Virus record (IMG/VR): IMGVR_UViG_3300017967_000092
Coordinates: 1-34,280 of that record
DNA: 34,280 nucleotides
From: a virus
Reading direction: 5' to 3' (one strand)
Shown here one piece after another: positions 16,555 to 23,363 of the stretch. Every line of letters begins with the position of its first letter. Position 1 is the stretch's first letter. A program made the translations under genes and the position numbers. Under the pieces are notes generated by a model, which was not told the origin of the DNA, made no database searches, and saw only the letters and a list, made by a program, of their open reading frames with translations.

Positions 16555-17148
16555 TCAACTCCAATTACAATTTATATTATTTCCATCGAAACCTTGTTTT
16601 ACAGTTATAGGAAACCATTGAGAAAGAAGTTCGATATCACCAACATCATGATAGAGTTTTGGCAACGTGATACTTTTCTTTTCAACAATCACACTGATGT
16701 TATAACCATAACATTTTACGCTTGCTTTCGAGCAGTCTAATCCAGCAAGTATCATTCTATACAATAATAATCCCGCGTTCCATAAACTTACATGGCCGCC
16801 AACTATATGATGTTTTAACGGAGGAACTGTAATTGCAATTACTCCTGTTTCTTTAACTTCGGAAATCATTTTAGTTAAGAAACTATGTGTATCATGTTGA
16901 TGTTCTAAAACATGAGAACACCAAACAGCATCATGTTCTGTGAAGGATAATTTCATATAGTCACCTTCAATAACATTTTCTCTGGCAGCATGATAGTCTG
17001 TCGAAGTTACTTGTTTACCATGACGAATAAAAAAATCTGTATGAAGACAACGACCACAACCTACATCAAGAATGGTGTTAAAATTATATTTGTTTATCAG
17101 AAAATTTAATGTTTCATCTACATTAATAGTATTGTGTTTATGATTCAC
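16555..17148 (-). CDS. Class I SAM-dependent methyltransferase
   Basis: A 197-residue methyltransferase. Motif I is TILDVGCGRCLHT (SAM binding), an acidic post-I residue follows in VTSTDYHA, and DAVWCSHVLEHQHD matches motif IV/V of small-molecule methyltransferases. The C-terminal half is divergent and gives no substrate. The start is likely GTG at 17148, which forms a GTGA overlap with the ligase-like stop; TTG at 17157 is the alternative. It is the first gene of the glycan-modifying block. Confidence 0.8.
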   Translation of the reverse strand: MNHKHNTINVDETLNFLINKYNFNTILDVGCGRCLHTDFFIRHGKQVTSTDYHAARENVIEGDYMKLSFTEHDAVWCSHVLEHQHDTHSFLTKMISEVKETGVIAITVPPLKHHIVGGHVSLWNAGLLLYRMILAGLDCSKASVKCYGYNISVIVEKKSITLPKLYHDVGDIELLSQWFPITVKQGFDGNNINCNWS

Positions 17149-18371
17149 TTCTGCCAACCTTTAATCACATCAGGACTGAAGTTCGCCTTAGAGAATTCCA
17201 TGCGATCAACAATCTTGACAGCATTACCAATATGATCAATTGCAACAAACCCTTCTGGATTTGTTGTTCTGAATCCGTCTCTTGTTCTCAAAAATGTATC
17301 GAGCGATGATGCTTGATTCATCTTATTAATAATCATTTGTTTTGCATCGACAAGTAAATTCATCAATGTGAATAGATTCTGGAAGTCTCTTTGGTTATGA
17401 TCAGAGAAAACCTTCATAACGTCCTTTCTCTTCTCTATCCAAGTATCTTTTGATTTCTGTGTTTTCTTAGTGTCTATTTCTTTCTGATAATAAGAATACA
17501 TGTAATCAAATAAACCTTTCATGTGTGTACGCACATTTATTTTTCTTCCGGCGCGAACAAGCGTATTGTTGTATGTCTTGGTGCGTAACAACAACTCATC
17601 ATTCTCTTTGAATGCATTCAACAACGAGGCTGGTGTTTTTTGAAAGACAGCACCAGCATTTGATAACAGTGAGGTTATTTGAGCGGTCTCGGCTTTGGTG
17701 AACGTTGCGTTACCAGTTTCATCTCGGTATGTTGCATCTGTTTGCCATATTGTATTAGTTTGATTAAACGTACTTGCTATGTTTTTACCGAAACTAGCAG
17801 ACATAGATTCAAAATCACTACCAGTATAGACAGTGTGCCAGACAACACCAATTTTCGACCTGTTAATTCGTTTGCCGAGAGTAGAATTTGTAGGAACAGC
17901 ATACACGATAGTATTAGGTTGGAAAGTATAATAAGATTGACCATCAATTGTCTCCGTTGATACATCACCTTTTGTAAACATCAGATCGCCTTGATAGACA
18001 CCAGACTTGATGCCTAACTTGGAGAACTCTTCTAATGCAACCAATAATTTCTTTTGCAGGTCACCAGACGTATCTGCCTTCACATCAGCAGGTGTCTTGT
18101 AGACTTTTGGATTTTTATTGAAGACACCTTTCTTCGCGACAAAGAATTTACCGTCTGAAGGGTCGATGCCTGCGAATACTGCGGGTGCGCCATCCCATTT
18201 TACTGTGCGGGAAACACGTGACTTTGAATTACCGGCAAGCATATCTCGCAAGTCACGAAGAAAGTCAATTGCCTGTCGAGCACCATCAACACCGTCATTG
18301 AGCACCAAATCCTCGATGTGCTCCATGTGTGTGTTCTTGGCTTCCATAATATACTGATTAAATGTTTGCAT
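17145..18371 (-). CDS. Nucleotidyltransferase/ligase-fold protein with N-terminal head-targeting-like peptide
   Basis: A 408-residue protein with hallmarks of the covalent nucleotidyltransferase (DNA/RNA ligase) superfamily. Motif I is VKWDGAPAVFAG, with Lys58 as the likely AMP-accepting residue. GKFFVAKKGVF resembles motif III, EGFVAIDH (about 373) fits motif IV and AVKIVD (about 385) motif V. The family is known from marine phages as an uncharacterised group. The N-terminus MQTFNQYIMEAK resembles T4 capsid-targeting peptides and holds an I-M-E before A, a prohead-protease-type site. The start at 18371 overlaps the upstream stop as TAATG. Whether it seals RNA, DNA or another substrate is unknown. 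Confidence 0.72.
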   Translation of the reverse strand: MQTFNQYIMEAKNTHMEHIEDLVLNDGVDGARQAIDFLRDLRDMLAGNSKSRVSRTVKWDGAPAVFAGIDPSDGKFFVAKKGVFNKNPKVYKTPADVKADTSGDLQKKLLVALEEFSKLGIKSGVYQGDLMFTKGDVSTETIDGQSYYTFQPNTIVYAVPTNSTLGKRINRSKIGVVWHTVYTGSDFESMSASFGKNIASTFNQTNTIWQTDATYRDETGNATFTKAETAQITSLLSNAGAVFQKTPASLLNAFKENDELLLRTKTYNNTLVRAGRKINVRTHMKGLFDYMYSYYQKEIDTKKTQKSKDTWIEKRKDVMKVFSDHNQRDFQNLFTLMNLLVDAKQMIINKMNQASSLDTFLRTRDGFRTTNPEGFVAIDHIGNAVKIVDRMEFSKANFSPDVIKGWQK

Positions 18372-18703
18372 TATTGGTGATAACTCCCCCATAGACAATG
18401 TGCCATTTCGTGACCTAGTGTATCCACGTTCTCATCGTCTACACCTTTTGGTTGTATGATGTATATATCACACCAAAAAGAAGACGGTTCCCCATCCACA
18501 CCTTCATTCCAATTTGCAAAACCATGCAATCTTTCACTAGAAGATATTTTAGTACCATACAATCTTTCCAATTCTACACGACTTTCAGCTGTGTATACTG
18601 TTACTTCAATTGGTTTGCCAACTCTGTCGATACTACCAGATAATTTATTATCAGTGTCGCAACCAGAGATAATGAGTAAGAGTAGTAGACTTAAATATTT
18701 CAT
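18371..18703 (-). CDS. Small lipoprotein with an HExxH metalloprotease motif
   Basis: A 110-residue protein. The N-terminus (MKYLSLLLLLIISGC) is a lipoprotein signal peptide with lipobox IISGC, so the mature protein should be lipid-anchored from Cys15. Near the C-terminus, TLGHEMAHCLWGSYH contains HEMAH, the zinc-binding HExxH of metallopeptidases, followed after four residues by another His. The protein is very small for a peptidase. It overlaps both neighbours (ATGA upstream, TAATG downstream). It may be a minimal periplasmic protease or a catalytically weak relative; activity is unproven. Confidence 0.7.
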   Translation of the reverse strand: MKYLSLLLLLIISGCDTDNKLSGSIDRVGKPIEVTVYTAESRVELERLYGTKISSSERLHGFANWNEGVDGEPSSFWCDIYIIQPKGVDDENVDTLGHEMAHCLWGSYHQ

Positions 18704-19863
18704 AAAAGTTCTTTGCCTGTAGCCGGTTTACTTTTATAATCACACATGATGTGAGACGGGTAAGTACCAGACTGTTTGTTTCTTATGTTTATCTTGAAGT
18801 CGTAATAACTATTGCTGAATACTATATCTATTCTTTTTCCATTGCCTTGTTTTCCGCCATACTGTATCTCAACACTACCTGTCACATTTGCAAATTGTGG
18901 GTTTAATCTACCTGACATCTCCCAGAAATATATTCTATTCCCTTCCATTCCGTGAACCATCCAGTAACCTGAACCGATTGCCGACTGTAGAAATTTCTTC
19001 AGTTTCATCGCATCGATTTTTGCGTTTACAGTTGGGAATCTTTTACCAGTACCATATTCATTAAAAACATCGCAAAACATTTTTTCATCTAGGCCAAACG
19101 TTTTGATTATTGCCTTCCCCATCGGCGTTTTGATTTTTTTTGCTTTCATCTGATCAGCAGGAAATGCAGTGCCTACACCCGCGTTCATGAATGTCAGAGT
19201 ACTACTAAACTTTAGAGAAAGATAACTGAGTTTTCCATTCGCGTGTTCTAATGTTATGTCAGTTAATTTTTCACCGTGCTTACTGTGTTCTTTTGGTGAT
19301 ATATACAACTGGTCGCCAGCAGAAGCAATAGGTCTCTTCTGATTCAATGCACCCATCGGTATAACTTTAGTAGCGGGTGAACCAATTTTTTTAGAACAAG
19401 CGTCAATAATTTTTTTGGCCTGTGATGCATAGGGTCCAGTTGCTTTCTTACCGTTGAGTATCGTGACAAGGTCGGCTTCTAAATCTTTCTCAAACTTAAT
19501 ACCTTTGTTTTCTTTGTCGCCGCCGGGGGGTTGACCGCCGAACTCTTCAGATTTTATCAATGATGTGACAGGCAATGTTTGCGAATTTTGTTTGCCAACA
19601 TATTTACCTGTTATCTGTAAAGTTTTTTGTCCTCTAGGCGCGTCCTTCAGATCAAGTATAGCATCACCTATTTCCTTGATCTGTTTTTTTGTTTTTGTGC
19701 CTTTGTATTCTTTCGAACCTACGGTAATTGTATGAGCAGTGAATAATCCATTGTCTGTAGCAAACTCGGATGAACGATCCGATGAGAAAACTTTTTCAGC
19801 AAAAATATAAGCTCGTGCTTCTTTACCATCTCTAGTAAGTTCGGTTATGGTAAGATTTGCCAT
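18700..19863 (-). CDS. Conserved-looking late phage protein of unknown function
   Basis: A 387-residue protein. KGIKFEKDLEADL (about 120-132) and LTDITLEHANGKLSYLSLKF (about 200-219) are faintly like the first helix and core strands of PD-(D/E)xK nucleases, but the expected acidic residue before the final Lys is Ser, so this is speculative. The C-terminal half (FWEMSGRLNPQFANVTGSVEIQ, YYDFKINIRNKQSG) is beta-rich. No signal peptide or membrane segment is seen. The ATG at 19863 has GGAG 8 bases upstream, buried in a hairpin overlapped by a late-promoter-like box, which suggests late-only translation. Structural or packaged enzyme are both possible. Confidence 0.62.
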   Translation of the reverse strand: MANLTITELTRDGKEARAYIFAEKVFSSDRSSEFATDNGLFTAHTITVGSKEYKGTKTKKQIKEIGDAILDLKDAPRGQKTLQITGKYVGKQNSQTLPVTSLIKSEEFGGQPPGGDKENKGIKFEKDLEADLVTILNGKKATGPYASQAKKIIDACSKKIGSPATKVIPMGALNQKRPIASAGDQLYISPKEHSKHGEKLTDITLEHANGKLSYLSLKFSSTLTFMNAGVGTAFPADQMKAKKIKTPMGKAIIKTFGLDEKMFCDVFNEYGTGKRFPTVNAKIDAMKLKKFLQSAIGSGYWMVHGMEGNRIYFWEMSGRLNPQFANVTGSVEIQYGGKQGNGKRIDIVFSNSYYDFKINIRNKQSGTYPSHIMCDYKSKPATGKELL

Positions 19864-19868
19864 TGATT

Positions 19869-19891
19869 ATACTCCAAGGTTTTTGGAGTAT
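19869..19891 (-). promoter_or_regulatory. Hairpin sequestering the ribosome-binding site
   Basis: ATACTCCA (19884-19891 in minus-strand order) pairs perfectly over 8 bp with TGGAGTAT (19869-19876) across a 7-base loop. The second arm contains the GGAG ribosome-binding site of the 387-residue gene. Transcripts reading through from upstream would hide the site; transcripts started at the overlapping late-type box would begin in the loop and leave it free. Confidence 0.65.
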
Positions 19892-19896
19892 TTATC
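19889..19896 (-). promoter_or_regulatory. Possible T4-like late promoter (GATAAATA)
   Basis: GATAAATA on the minus strand differs from the T4 late -10 TATAAATA at one base. It lies in the short intergenic gap, 26 bases before the start codon of the 387-residue gene, and overlaps the 5' arm of the RBS hairpin. An initiation point 5-6 bases downstream would fall in the hairpin loop. Confidence 0.45.
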
Positions 19897-20443
19897 ACGC
19901 CGCTACATTGAACCAAGGAGGAATTTCGCGATTAGTCCATCGTGCAAAGTATGCTTTTGCTTCACAATAGTAGTTGCGATACGATGCAATAGAGTCACCT
20001 TCAACGATACACTGAGGGTATTGTTTCATCGCAGGAGGTGGTTCCGTAAACGGTCTGTCTTGAATATTAGACGGTGCTTCACTCAGTATATGTCCGAGTT
20101 TACGCCAACACTCATGTTCTTTACCGTAACGATGTGTGTACTCTTGTGCTAAATGTCGCCACATATCGTGCAACCACATATAGTTAGCATACGACTCGCG
20201 AGTCCAGACGGCAGAAGGATGATTGACATGACAGGCCTTGTAAACAACATCATCATGTTCATCAAGACGATATCGAACTATTTTACGACCTGCTTTGGTG
20301 CGATCTAGATATTGGGCACCGTCAATCACACGATGCGCGGTAGATAACAACTGTGCGTACTCTATGCACATCTTCACCACGTGTTTATCGCAGTGAAGCA
20401 TGGCACAGTGTTTAGTGTTTTTGCTCAGATAAAAAACATTCAT
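19895..20443 (-). CDS. Conserved phage protein with HCDKHVVKM motif, possibly DNA-repair related
   Basis: A 182-residue protein rich in His, Trp and Tyr. The N-terminus MNVFYLSKNTKHCAMLHCDK with HVVKMCIEYAQLLSTAHRV, then HVNHPSAVWTRESYANYMWL and a C-terminal APSNI/TEPPPAMKQYPQC, mark a family common in marine T4-like phages. It is sometimes annotated as pyrimidine-dimer DNA glycosylase-like, but I cannot show a catalytic site, so I leave it unassigned. The start forms an ATGA overlap with the 40-residue membrane protein. Confidence 0.68.
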   Translation of the reverse strand: MNVFYLSKNTKHCAMLHCDKHVVKMCIEYAQLLSTAHRVIDGAQYLDRTKAGRKIVRYRLDEHDDVVYKACHVNHPSAVWTRESYANYMWLHDMWRHLAQEYTHRYGKEHECWRKLGHILSEAPSNIQDRPFTEPPPAMKQYPQCIVEGDSIASYRNYYCEAKAYFARWTNREIPPWFNVAA

Positions 20444-20562
20444 AATAAAATTTCTAATAATATTGAAAACAATTTTTTGATTACTAATGGTATCAGGACT
20501 ATAGTTCCTATTACCATAGAAAACATCAATACTATGTATAGTATACCAATAAATTCAATCAT
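20440..20562 (-). CDS. 40-residue hydrophobic membrane peptide
   Basis: A short gene of 40 codons encoding an almost entirely hydrophobic peptide (MIEFIGILYIVLMFSMVIGT, then IVLIPLVIKK and LLEILL), predicting one or two membrane-spanning helices. The ATG at 20562 has AAGG about 9 bases upstream, and its stop overlaps the next start as ATGA, evidence of translational coupling. It follows the His-rich lipoprotein and may work with it at the host envelope. No family is recognised. Confidence 0.6.
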   Translation of the reverse strand: MIEFIGILYIVLMFSMVIGTIVLIPLVIKKLFSILLEILL

Positions 20563-20574
20563 TGTCAAATAACC

Positions 20575-20892
20575 TTAACAGTCTCCTGATCTGCCGCACC
20601 AATATCTTCTGTTGTCGCGTTGCTCTTGGTCAAGCGCTCTATTCAATCTTCGATCAGACGCTCTTTGCCTGATTCTCTGTTTGAGGCCTCTTACATAAGG
20701 ACTATCACCTTCTATACGATGGTGTTCATAATGATGATGATCATATTTTGCGGTGATTACACCTGGATGATGATCGTGATGTAAACAATCATCCCACGGT
20801 AGATTATCAGGTACTTCAAAAGAAGAACAACCAACAGAGAACATCGAAAGTAATAAAATAACAATTAATTTTTTCATAAGAAATATCACCAT
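20575..20892 (-). CDS. Histidine-rich lipoprotein
   Basis: A 105-residue protein with an N-terminal signal (MKKLIVILLLSMFSVGC) and lipobox SVGC, so it should be lipid-anchored. The mature part has two histidine clusters (CLHHDHHPG and YDHHHYEHH), a likely metal-binding surface, followed by an Arg-rich helix (VRGLKQRIRQRASDRRLNRA) and a C-terminal WCGRSGDC. The ATG at 20892 directly follows the upstream stop; an internal ATG at 20877 would give a more typical signal peptide. It lies between two small membrane-protein genes. Function unknown; envelope modification or superinfection exclusion are guesses. Confidence 0.68.
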   Translation of the reverse strand: MVIFLMKKLIVILLLSMFSVGCSSFEVPDNLPWDDCLHHDHHPGVITAKYDHHHYEHHRIEGDSPYVRGLKQRIRQRASDRRLNRALDQEQRDNRRYWCGRSGDC

Positions 20893-21081
20893 TTACTCAG
20901 TAATTTTTAGAAGTATAATATCGCCTTTTTTGTTTATCCAACAACATCCTTTATAGAGAAGTTCAACAGATGTAAAAAATAAATCCCAAATGAGACACGG
21001 CACACAAAGAACTACTAACAACAATATATTCTTCAAACCCATCTCATCTATCAAAGAACCAATTTTTTTTATTCTAAACAT
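20893..21081 (-). CDS. Small single-span membrane protein
   Basis: A 62-residue protein with a basic N-terminus (MFRIKKIG), one strong transmembrane segment (NILLLVVLCVPCLIWDLFF) and a short charged tail. I chose the ATG at 21081, which overlaps the end of the upstream gene and has GAGG upstream; earlier non-ATG extensions would overlap that gene more. It is first in a run of envelope-type genes (this one, the His-rich lipoprotein, the 40-residue peptide). Function unknown. Confidence 0.58.
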   Translation of the reverse strand: MFRIKKIGSLIDEMGLKNILLLVVLCVPCLIWDLFFTSVELLYKGCCWINKKGDIILLKITE

Positions 21082-21310
21082 TTTCAATTTCCTCTTGTTC
21101 TTGGACGAAATCAAACAACATTTTTTCATCAATTAAATTTTCATCATTCAACTTTTCAATTGTCATCATCATGAAAGCCAATTTTTTCGTTAGACTGTTT
21201 CTGTCCCACTGGTTCGGTTCTGTTTTCTTACGTGATATCTTTGAACACAACTCTATGATTGAACCGCAGTCTTGTATCATTTTCATTAAAACTTCTTCAC
21301 GATCATTCAT
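21074..21310 (-). CDS. Small helical protein, weakly MazG-like
   Basis: A 78-residue, mostly helical protein. The pattern DCGSIIELCSKISRKK, then a polar loop, KLAFMMMTIEKLNDENLIDEKML, faintly resembles MazG-like NTP pyrophosphohydrolase helices in small phage proteins, but the acidic metal-binding cluster is not clear, so the assignment is weak. It starts 2 bases after the kinase gene, so it is probably late-transcribed with it. Unknown function is the safer reading. Confidence 0.55.
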   Translation of the reverse strand: MNDREEVLMKMIQDCGSIIELCSKISRKKTEPNQWDRNSLTKKLAFMMMTIEKLNDENLIDEKMLFDFVQEQEEIENV

Positions 21311-21312
21311 AA

Positions 21313-21993
21313 TTACTTACTTCGTTCGGCGTTAATCCATTTTTGTGCAAGTGAGTTCTTAGGTGTTTTCTTAGACCAAGCACTGATCTTTCGATAGGCT
21401 GATTGTGTTGCGCCTTCCCAGTTTGAACCTTCACTGTTGTCAACGATGATCATGTTACCTTTGAAGGTGTTCTGGAATTTACCAATGTTCTGTTGAACCT
21501 CGTTCCACATCTCTGTTACTTTCTTTTCGCCGACTGTACGCGCTCGTAACTTGTCGCGAGCAATTGCTGTCTTCAGATCGGTGTTGACAAAAATCATGGC
21601 AGTCTCGTAACCAAGATTCTCAAAATCTTTTCTCTGCTTATCAATTTTGGCATAGTCTTTACCAGTACCGTCAATCACAATACCGAGTCGGCCTTTCAAG
21701 TAAGCGCCGAGTCTTTTACCAGTTAGTGTTTTGGACTTGTCTCTGATTGCTTGACCTTGCGCTGACCAAATATCTTCTGGATCGGTAGTCAGACCAGCTT
21801 TCTGTAACTGTACCTCATAGATATCGTCAGAGTTTACAGTCTTAAAACCGAGAGCGGTCAGTGCTGTCTTGCCTACGATGAAGGATTTTCCAGAACCGGG
21901 GCCGCCTGCTAGAAAGACAGCCTTGAAGATAGCGGGATCATTCACACCTTCTTCAAGGTTTGTGAATGTATCAAAATCGAAAATACGTGACAT
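21313..21993 (-). CDS. P-loop kinase with possible head-targeting N-terminus
   Basis: A 226-residue P-loop protein of the AAA_33/zeta-toxin/polynucleotide-kinase-like group. The Walker A motif is VFLAGGPGSGKSFIV (about 27-40). VNSDDIYE and IVIDGTGKD (Walker B-like) follow, then a lid with RTVGEKK arginines. The N-terminus FDFDTFTNLEEG ends in L-E-E before G, like a T4 prohead-protease site. Related kinases recur with the ligase-fold and nucleotidyltransferase genes in marine phages. A T4-like late promoter and GGAG precede it, marking late expression. The phosphate acceptor is unknown. Confidence 0.78.
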   Translation of the reverse strand: MSRIFDFDTFTNLEEGVNDPAIFKAVFLAGGPGSGKSFIVGKTALTALGFKTVNSDDIYEVQLQKAGLTTDPEDIWSAQGQAIRDKSKTLTGKRLGAYLKGRLGIVIDGTGKDYAKIDKQRKDFENLGYETAMIFVNTDLKTAIARDKLRARTVGEKKVTEMWNEVQQNIGKFQNTFKGNMIIVDNSEGSNWEGATQSAYRKISAWSKKTPKNSLAQKWINAERSK

Positions 21994-22015
21994 TGGTTTC
22001 TCCGGGTGAGTTCAT

Positions 22016-22477
22016 TTATAGAATATTTATATCAACACCGCTTTCTTTGAGAAAATTCAAGCCGCAACCTTTGCTTGCCTTGTACTCGTTTTTGACGTAC
22101 ACGTTTTTAATACCGCTTTGATATATCAACTTCGCACACTCAATGCAAGGTGTGTGAGTACAAAACAATGATGCGCCTTCGCAACTCTCTGGACTTCGTG
22201 CAACTTTAGCAATCGCGTTTGTCTCAGCATGTAGAACTTCTGGTTTGGTTTTGTATGTACCATAAATGTGTTTGTCTAATGCATTCACCTCAAAATTAAC
22301 ATTTGAATGCCATGTTTCACACTCATTAGACCAACCAGACGGCATACCATTGTAACCAATGGAAATAATACGATTATCTTTTACAATAATCGCACCAACT
22401 TTTAGTTTCTGTGCAGTACTACACTCAGCCCATACCTCAGCGGTACGCATGAATGCTTCTACGTGTTTACTTTTCAT
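22016..22477 (-). CDS. Deoxycytidylate deaminase
   Basis: A 153-residue dCMP deaminase, converting dCMP to dUMP, which ThyX then methylates to dTMP. Zinc and catalytic motifs are visible: HAETNAIAKVA (HAE) and THTPCIECAKLI (PCxxC). The family-typical VGAIIVKDNRIISIGYNGMP is near the N-terminus. Length is normal. The ATG at 22477 forms an ATGA overlap with the upstream stop; a GTG at 22501 is unlikely. It closes the early operon of small genes and holds a late promoter for the next gene in its last codons. Confidence 0.88.
   Translation of the reverse strand: MKSKHVEAFMRTAEVWAECSTAQKLKVGAIIVKDNRIISIGYNGMPSGWSNECETWHSNVNFEVNALDKHIYGTYKTKPEVLHAETNAIAKVARSPESCEGASLFCTHTPCIECAKLIYQSGIKNVYVKNEYKASKGCGLNFLKESGVDINIL
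22024..22031 (-). promoter_or_regulatory. T4-like late promoter before the kinase gene
   Basis: A perfect TATAAATA on the minus strand, followed 4 bases later by a second TATAAAT, about 31 bases before the kinase ATG, with GGAG in between. Octamer identity, spacing and intergenic position match T4 late promoters, which are read by host polymerase with the phage late sigma factor and clamp. It separates the late kinase cluster from the early operon ending in dCMP deaminase. Confidence 0.72.
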
Positions 22478-22671
22478 CGACCATTTCCTACATATATCCA
22501 CATATATGCACCTGCACCGATGTAGTCTCCACGGACATATCCCGCCATTTCCATGGCGTCATCCGTGTCTATACCTTTCTTCTCTGCCCACTTCATGATG
22601 TAGTATGAACGCAATTTCTCAGGCATAACGTCCGCGAACTTTTCAACAATCTTCGGGTTTGCTGTTGTCAT
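22474..22671 (-). CDS. Small protein of unknown function
   Basis: A 65-residue protein (IVEKFADVMPEKLRSYYIMKW, then GIDTDDAMEMAGYV), helical, with an aromatic C-terminus (GAYMWIYVGNGR). The ATG at 22671 has GGAG 6 bases upstream; the open frame extends further only with a TTG start. It forms an ATGA overlap with the dCMP deaminase gene. No family recognised. Confidence 0.6.
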   Translation of the reverse strand: MTTANPKIVEKFADVMPEKLRSYYIMKWAEKKGIDTDDAMEMAGYVRGDYIGAGAYMWIYVGNGR

Positions 22672-22699
22672 ACTGACTCCTTCAACTATACAATCCTTT

Positions 22700-22987
22700 T
22701 CACTCAACCTCTACAACAAACGCACTTGTATCTTGACCAGTACGAACGGATCTGATTTTAGTAACCGTCTGTCCGAACAGTTTTGATCCTAGTTCAACGT
22801 AAGGGCCGCCACTTGGATCAAACATACCAAGATCGTTCTCATCAATTCCGCTCTGACCCTCTTTACCTCCCATGCGGCAGTACATCATAGAATCTCCAGT
22901 CATATAAAACTGAAATACATTCTCAGAGATTTCTTTCCAATAATATTCATCGCCGTAACGATTCTTTACGGGTTCACTCTGTCTCAT
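22700..22987 (-). CDS. Small protein of unknown function
   Basis: A 95-residue protein with a mixed alpha/beta pattern (YYWKEISENVFQFYMTGDSMMY, then a glycine-rich loop and VELGSKLFGQTVTKIRSV). Two adjacent ATGs at 22990 and 22987 are possible; the second has better spacing (6 bases) to GGGAG. It overlaps the 3' end of the upstream zinc-ribbon gene by 14 bases. The frame extends upstream but would run through that gene, so the long version is rejected. Function unknown. Confidence 0.6.
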   Translation of the reverse strand: MRQSEPVKNRYGDEYYWKEISENVFQFYMTGDSMMYCRMGGKEGQSGIDENDLGMFDPSGGPYVELGSKLFGQTVTKIRSVRTGQDTSAFVVEVE

Positions 22988-23165
22988 CATAATCTCCCAT
23001 CTCTTGGCCCATGGCCCATTCTTGTTTGTGCGGTTCACACGCTTCACAGAAATGAAACTTATCTTCGTGGTCAAATCCATAATCAATGATGATACTACAA
23101 CGATTACATAGTAATGCACCGTTGCCGCCATTAAAGCGCACATCCGCACGTTGATAGTGTACCAT
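22974..23165 (-). CDS. Small zinc-ribbon-like protein
   Basis: A 63-residue protein with two CxxC pairs, CNRC and CEAC, about 18 residues apart (ALLCNRCSIIIDYGF, KFHFCEACEPHK), a typical zinc-ribbon spacing. Such small zinc proteins are common in phage early regions and may bind nucleic acid or protein. The ATG at 23165 has GAGG upstream; GTG at 23168 is an alternative. It lies just after the preceding stop. Confidence 0.65.
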   Translation of the reverse strand: MVHYQRADVRFNGGNGALLCNRCSIIIDYGFDHEDKFHFCEACEPHKQEWAMGQEMGDYDETE

Positions 23166-23168
23166 CAC

Positions 23169-23363
23169 TCAAACCTCACCGTTCCACATTGCTTCCATTT
23201 CTGCTCTATCTAAATTATACCCAATCGCACACATAAAGTCAACCCACTTTAGGAACATCTCTTTCACGTTCATCTCAGTGGAATCAAAATCGAATGTCAC
23301 TTTACCGTGATTGGTCTCATACGTCCATGTCACTTTGCTTGTATAATCATCCTCAATCAACAT
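23169..23363 (-). CDS. Small acidic early-type protein
   Basis: A 64-residue acidic protein (MLIEDDYTSKVTWTYETNHG, then DSTEMNVKEMFLKWVDFMCA). No motif recognised. The start is the ATG at 23363 or GTG at 23369; both overlap the end of the upstream gene. It belongs to the tight run of small early genes. Confidence 0.55.
   Translation of the reverse strand: MLIEDDYTSKVTWTYETNHGKVTFDFDSTEMNVKEMFLKWVDFMCAIGYNLDRAEMEAMWNGEV

Noticed and set aside
18700-19863. PD-(D/E)xK nuclease assignment for the 387-residue protein
   Set aside because: The acidic residue expected two before the core Lys is Ser, and the rest of the fold is unclear.
22988-23149. Longer version of the 95-residue protein starting near 23149
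   Set aside because: It would run almost wholly through the zinc-ribbon gene in another frame. The GGGAG before 22987 supports the short form.
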